From positions 1-37,625 of the forward strand of contig CALHDG010000149.1 in assembly GCA_938023075.1 (NCBI GenBank): a stretch of 37,625 nt of DNA, written 5' to 3'. Shown here in pieces: positions 34,650 through 37,625 of the stretch (the first letter of the stretch is position 1; each line of letters begins with the position of its first letter). The position numbers and the translations under genes were made by a program. The DNA comes from an uncultured Chitinophagales bacterium (lineage in GTDB: Bacteria; Bacteroidota; Bacteroidia; Chitinophagales; JAHDHT01). The notes under the pieces were generated by a model that was not told the DNA's origin, did no database searches, and worked only from the letters and a program-made list of their open reading frames with translations.

Positions 34650-35528
34650 TTAATTTCTTTTATCTACTCCCCACATCAACTTACTTCTCAACGAATGCAA
34701 AAAGCTACTATCCGGTAAACGGATCAGTTGCAGTTTAAAGTCTGCTTTATTTACTTTGGGTATATCATCAACATTAATAGTGGTATGTCGCGAATCTAAG
34801 GTGGCGATAAACTGATCGTTCCGCCCTTCTGCATCAAAGGAAATCTCTACACTTTCATCAACCACAATAGGGCGTACATTTAAATTGTGTGGAGCAATGG
34901 GCGTAATAACTAAAGTTTTGCTATTGGGCTGAATAACCGGACCACCACAACTTAGTGAGTAACCGGTTGAACCAGTTGGCGTAGCCACTATTACCCCATC
35001 TGCCCAATACGAATTTAAAAACTCTCCATTAATAAAAGCGTGTACCGTAATCATTGAGGAAGAATCTTTTTTATAAATAGTAAACTCGTTTAAGCCGTAA
35101 ATTAATTCGCCAAACAAAGGTTTTGCTAACGATACTTGTAGCAAAGCCCGCTCGTCAATTACATATGTTTTTTGCTGCAAGGCGTTAAGGGCGGTTTCAA
35201 TATCAGCTTTGTTTACCGTAGCTAAAAAACCAAGCCGCCCCATATTTATACCCATTACTTTAACCCGGCTGTTACGCACTATGTTAACACTATCTAACAA
35301 AGTACCGTCTCCACCAAGCGTTAGTAAATAATCAATATGTTGCGCAATGTTGGGTTCATATTGAAATAGCTTAGGCTCGTTTTTAAAAATAATTTTTTCT
35401 TTAATAATTGGATAGAAAAGTTGGTGTACTGCAAAATCAATTTCTTTTTCATAAAGCAAGTTAATCAGTTGCTGAACAAAATCGGTATGTGCTTCGTGCA
35501 ACACTCTGCCGTATAAGCCTATCGTCAT
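34650..35528 (-). CDS. nadK: NAD kinase
   Basis: NadK phosphorylates NAD to NADP in the cytoplasm. The 292-residue protein has the family motifs: LLTLGGDGTLLDSVNIV with GGDGT at 72-76, GINMGRLGFLATV, a NEFTIYKKDSSSM segment, and the second nucleotide-binding motif VIVATPTGSTGYSLSCGGP, then ITPIAPHNLNVRPIVV. Length is normal. It lies 33 bp after lipA on the same strand and so is probably its operon partner. Confidence 0.97.
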   Translation of the reverse strand: MTIGLYGRVLHEAHTDFVQQLINLLYEKEIDFAVHQLFYPIIKEKIIFKNEPKLFQYEPNIAQHIDYLLTLGGDGTLLDSVNIVRNSRVKVMGINMGRLGFLATVNKADIETALNALQQKTYVIDERALLQVSLAKPLFGELIYGLNEFTIYKKDSSSMITVHAFINGEFLNSYWADGVIVATPTGSTGYSLSCGGPVIQPNSKTLVITPIAPHNLNVRPIVVDESVEISFDAEGRNDQFIATLDSRHTTINVDDIPKVNKADFKLQLIRLPDSSFLHSLRSKLMWGVDKRN

Positions 35529-35561
35529 TAATTTAATTCAACTTTATAATTCTTAAAATTA

Positions 35562-36431
35562 TTAGAATACGTGCCTTTCTGCATGGTAAGATGAACGAAC
35601 TAAAGGTCCGCTTTCTACATATTTCAAGCCTTTTTCTAAACCAACGGTTTTGTATAGGTCAAAAATTTTGGGTTCAATAAATTCAGCTACTGCCAAATGC
35701 ATTTTTGTTGGTTGTAAATATTGCCCGATAGTTAATATGTCGCAACCATGCGCTACCAAGTCATCCATAATTTGAAATACTTCTTCTTGTGTTTCCCCAA
35801 CGCCAACCATAATGCCACTTTTAGTGCGCTTTCCATAATTTTTGGTGTGTTGTATTTGTTCTAAACTACGGGCATATTTTGCTTGTGGACGAACTAAGCG
35901 ATACAAACGTTCAACAGTTTCCATATTGTGTGAAACTACTTCTTGTCCGGCACTAATCATTAATTCTAAAGCCTCCCAATTTGCTTTTACATCGGGTATC
36001 AAGGTTTCAATAGTTACTTTAGGGCTTGTGGTTTTAATTGCTCGAACGGTTTCATACCAAATCTGAGCGCCGCGGTCTTTCAATTCATCGCGGTTTACTG
36101 AGGTGATTACGGCATGTTTTACGTCCATCAATTTAATGGCTTCAGCTACACGTTTTGGCTCTTCGGTATCTAACTCGGTTGGTCTGCCGGTTTGTACCGC
36201 GCAAAAAGAGCAAGACCGGGTGCATACATTACCCAAAATCATAAAAGTAGCCGTACCTGCCCCCCAACATTCACCCATATTGGGGCAACTGCCACTTTCG
36301 CAAATGGTATGTAATTTATGCTCATCTACTAAACGGCGTACTTTTTTAAAGTTTTCGCCAGTAGGTAGTTTAACTCTCAACCAATTGGGTTTTTTTCTAA
36401 ATTGCTTTTTTTCAACTACTGTTTCTGCCAT
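35562..36431 (-). CDS. lipA: Lipoyl synthase
   Basis: LipA is the radical-SAM enzyme that inserts two sulfur atoms into protein-bound octanoyl groups to form lipoyl cofactors. The 289-residue protein has the auxiliary-cluster cysteines 44, 49 and 55 ([14 protein letters not shown]), the radical-SAM CxxxCxxC motif at 70-77 (CTRSCSFC), and the C-terminal RSSYHAE (279-285) with the serine that ligates the auxiliary cluster. Length is normal. Start ATG at 36431. It precedes nadK in a likely two-gene unit. Confidence 0.97.
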   Translation of the reverse strand: MAETVVEKKQFRKKPNWLRVKLPTGENFKKVRRLVDEHKLHTICESGSCPNMGECWGAGTATFMILGNVCTRSCSFCAVQTGRPTELDTEEPKRVAEAIKLMDVKHAVITSVNRDELKDRGAQIWYETVRAIKTTSPKVTIETLIPDVKANWEALELMISAGQEVVSHNMETVERLYRLVRPQAKYARSLEQIQHTKNYGKRTKSGIMVGVGETQEEVFQIMDDLVAHGCDILTIGQYLQPTKMHLAVAEFIEPKIFDLYKTVGLEKGLKYVESGPLVRSSYHAERHVF

Positions 36432-36540
36432 TATTTACTTTAAATAATAAGGCTAAGGTAAGCGATAATGTTGAATTATTAATCATTCTTTTTTATAGAT
36501 CAGTTATGAAGAGAAAATACATCTGCCTTTAGGTGAACGT

Positions 36541-36620
36541 TATTTTTTTGATGGACGAGGCAAAAAACACCGGCATTGCCAAAGCTACAACGAGGCTCTA
36601 TAACAAAGCCCATCAGAAAA
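36541..36620 (+). repeat. Family-2 short repeat, inside the apparent hemolysin reading frame
   Basis: TTTTTTTGATGGACGAGGCA followed by CAACGAGGCTC resembles the other family-2 copies. The ends are inverted: TTTTTTGATGG against CCCATCAGAAAA. It stays open in the frame that leads into the hemolysin III gene. Confidence 0.55.
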
Positions 36621-36700
36621 TAGAGAAGACAGCTTGTAGATTAATTTTTGCAGCCTTACTAAAAAGCTATACCTTACCATTTTTATTCTATTTATTATTT

Positions 36701-37327
36701 TTGGAAGAAAGTCAATATTCTATAAGAGAAGAAAAGTTAAATGTACAATCGCATGCGTTTGGTTTTTTGTTGAGCATTTTAGCATTAATTGTATTGGTTT
36801 TAAAAAGCTATGCACTACAACAACCTACAGTTTTATTTAGTGCTATTGTTTTTGGCAGTAGTTTTATTATTTTATATGCTGCCTCAACTTTGTATCATCA
36901 ATCTACCAATGCCATAACGCGCCGAAAATTACGGATACTCGATCATGCAGCTATTTATGTTTTAATTGCCGGCACTTATACACCATTTGTTATAGTCACA
37001 TTACAATATTGGGCTTTTTTATGGTTTATTTGGGGCTTTGCTTTAGCAGGTATTGTATTAAAGATATTTTTTACAGGCCGGTTTGATGCCTTTTCAACAA
37101 TTATGTATGTGATAATGGGATGGATAGGTGTTATAGCCATAAAACCATTAATGGAACATTTACCTTTGCCAGGTTTATGGTGGCTTTTGGGTGGTGGTAT
37201 TTTATATACGGTAGGTGCCGTTTTTTACAGTTTCAAAAAACTGCCTTACAATCATTTTATCTTCCATTTGTTGGTTTTGATGGGCAGTATATGCCATTTT
37301 ATATCAGTTTATTTTTATGTGTTGTAG
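36701..37327 (+). CDS. Hemolysin III/PAQR family membrane protein
   Basis: The product is 208 residues from the in-frame TTG at 36701, the usual family length. The open frame extends 56 codons upstream (GTG 36533, ATG 36551), but that part is a family-2 repeat and has no family resemblance. Motifs: REEKLNVQSHAFGFLLS near the start, STLYHQSTNAITRRK, LDHAAIYVLIAGTYTPF in the middle, and HFIFHLLVLMGSICHF near the end, which give the conserved Ser, His and Asp residues of the PAQR/hemolysin III family (possible zinc site). Seven membrane helices are expected. Function in bacteria is not established. The start could be elsewhere. Confidence 0.85.
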   Translation: MEESQYSIREEKLNVQSHAFGFLLSILALIVLVLKSYALQQPTVLFSAIVFGSSFIILYAASTLYHQSTNAITRRKLRILDHAAIYVLIAGTYTPFVIVTLQYWAFLWFIWGFALAGIVLKIFFTGRFDAFSTIMYVIMGWIGVIAIKPLMEHLPLPGLWWLLGGGILYTVGAVFYSFKKLPYNHFIFHLLVLMGSICHFISVYFYVL

Positions 37328-37452
37328 CTATACTTAGCCGCGTGTATGAAACAACTGTTTTGTATCAACATTATTAATTTCAAAGACTATTAAGAACCAT
37401 TGCTCGGGTAGTTGAAAAAAATTATGCTTCAAAAAAATATCGAAAAAGGGGA

Positions 37453-37625
37453 CAAGTTTATCCAAACAACAAATGTAGTTGATACTTTTGCATTGATTTT
37501 TTGAAGCGAAACTTCTTAGCTTTATAATACCACCGGTCCCGCTTTCCGCTCAAATGCAATTGCTATGCTTCAAAATCTGCGCTGCAAAATTGCATAACCG
37601 CTGCAATCGGGGCTAGTTTGTAAAC
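37453..37625 (+). repeat. Family-1 structured repeat, copy D, cut by window end
   Basis: It begins CAAGTTTATCCAAACAAC, then GAAGCGAAAC and the core with CCCGCTTTCCGCTCAAATGC. Hairpin arms are ATGCAATT (37554-37561) and AATTGCAT (37588-37595), and the conserved ATAACCGCTGCAATCGGGGC follows. The orientation equals copy A. The right end lies outside the window. Confidence 0.85.

Overview
The window is AT-rich chromosomal DNA of a member of the Bacteroidota. The evidence is the type of promoter box (TAnnTTTG at -7), the lack of Shine-Dalgarno sequences, many Sec/lipoprotein secretory genes, a 3-coathanger-type C-terminal domain, and phylum-typical families (TIGR02757, coaX followed by an outer-membrane protein, DUF2891). 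Assignment below phylum is not possible from the sequence alone. There are no rRNA or tRNA genes, no CRISPR array, and no transposase or phage gene that I could recognise.

Layout. 1-3238: two tandem paralogous secreted proteins (propeller-like region, DUF11-like repeat, coathanger C-terminus), the first running off the window. 3239-5360: a decayed aspartate/glutamate racemase start and a secreted transglutaminase-like/TPR protein. 5361-8318: two repeat families around DUF1304, DUF2891 and small membrane protein genes. 8319-12985: a VWA membrane protein, paired hairpins, and two unrecognised proteins. 13145-14792: a helical lipoprotein and a TIGR02757 protein. 14793-15611: a repeat-rich gap with a candidate small RNA gene (promoter, hairpin, terminator). 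15612-16365: a TOPRIM protein translationally coupled to a short, probably 5'-truncated ORF. 16378-20145: coaX, an outer-membrane protein and a TPR lipoprotein. 20251-21892: a small protein followed by a nucleotidyltransferase fused in frame to a complete 2OG-Fe(II) dioxygenase. 21950-26789: DUF1905/YdeI-like, GNAT, a vitamin K-dependent carboxylase-like HTTM protein, a GD-repeat secreted protein and an extremely acidic lipoprotein. 27487-29825: a tightly coupled coiled-coil/PspA-like membrane gene pair and a YbjN-like secreted protein. 30007-31925: an AAA ATPase plus RloB pair resembling abortive-infection/AbiL-type defence modules. 32131-37327: housekeeping genes mnmG, nadK, lipA and a hemolysin III-family gene, with a decayed leucine-rich-repeat fragment and repeats between them.

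The most notable non-coding signal is a repeat of about 245 bp with inverted-repeat ends, present four times (5432, 7942, 33995, 37453; the last cut by the window end). Its core hairpin shows compensatory base changes between copies (C-G, T-A and A-T at the same position) between nearly invariant flanks, so structure rather than coding is conserved. A second family of about 80-100 bp also occurs four times. One copy lies in the open frame ahead of the hemolysin III gene and makes that gene look 56 codons longer than its family.

Candidate systems worth following are the nucleotidyltransferase-dioxygenase fusion with its small upstream partner, the TOPRIM module, the ATPase-RloB pair, and the coiled-coil/PspA-like pair. 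All functional assignments come from reading motifs by eye. No database search was run.
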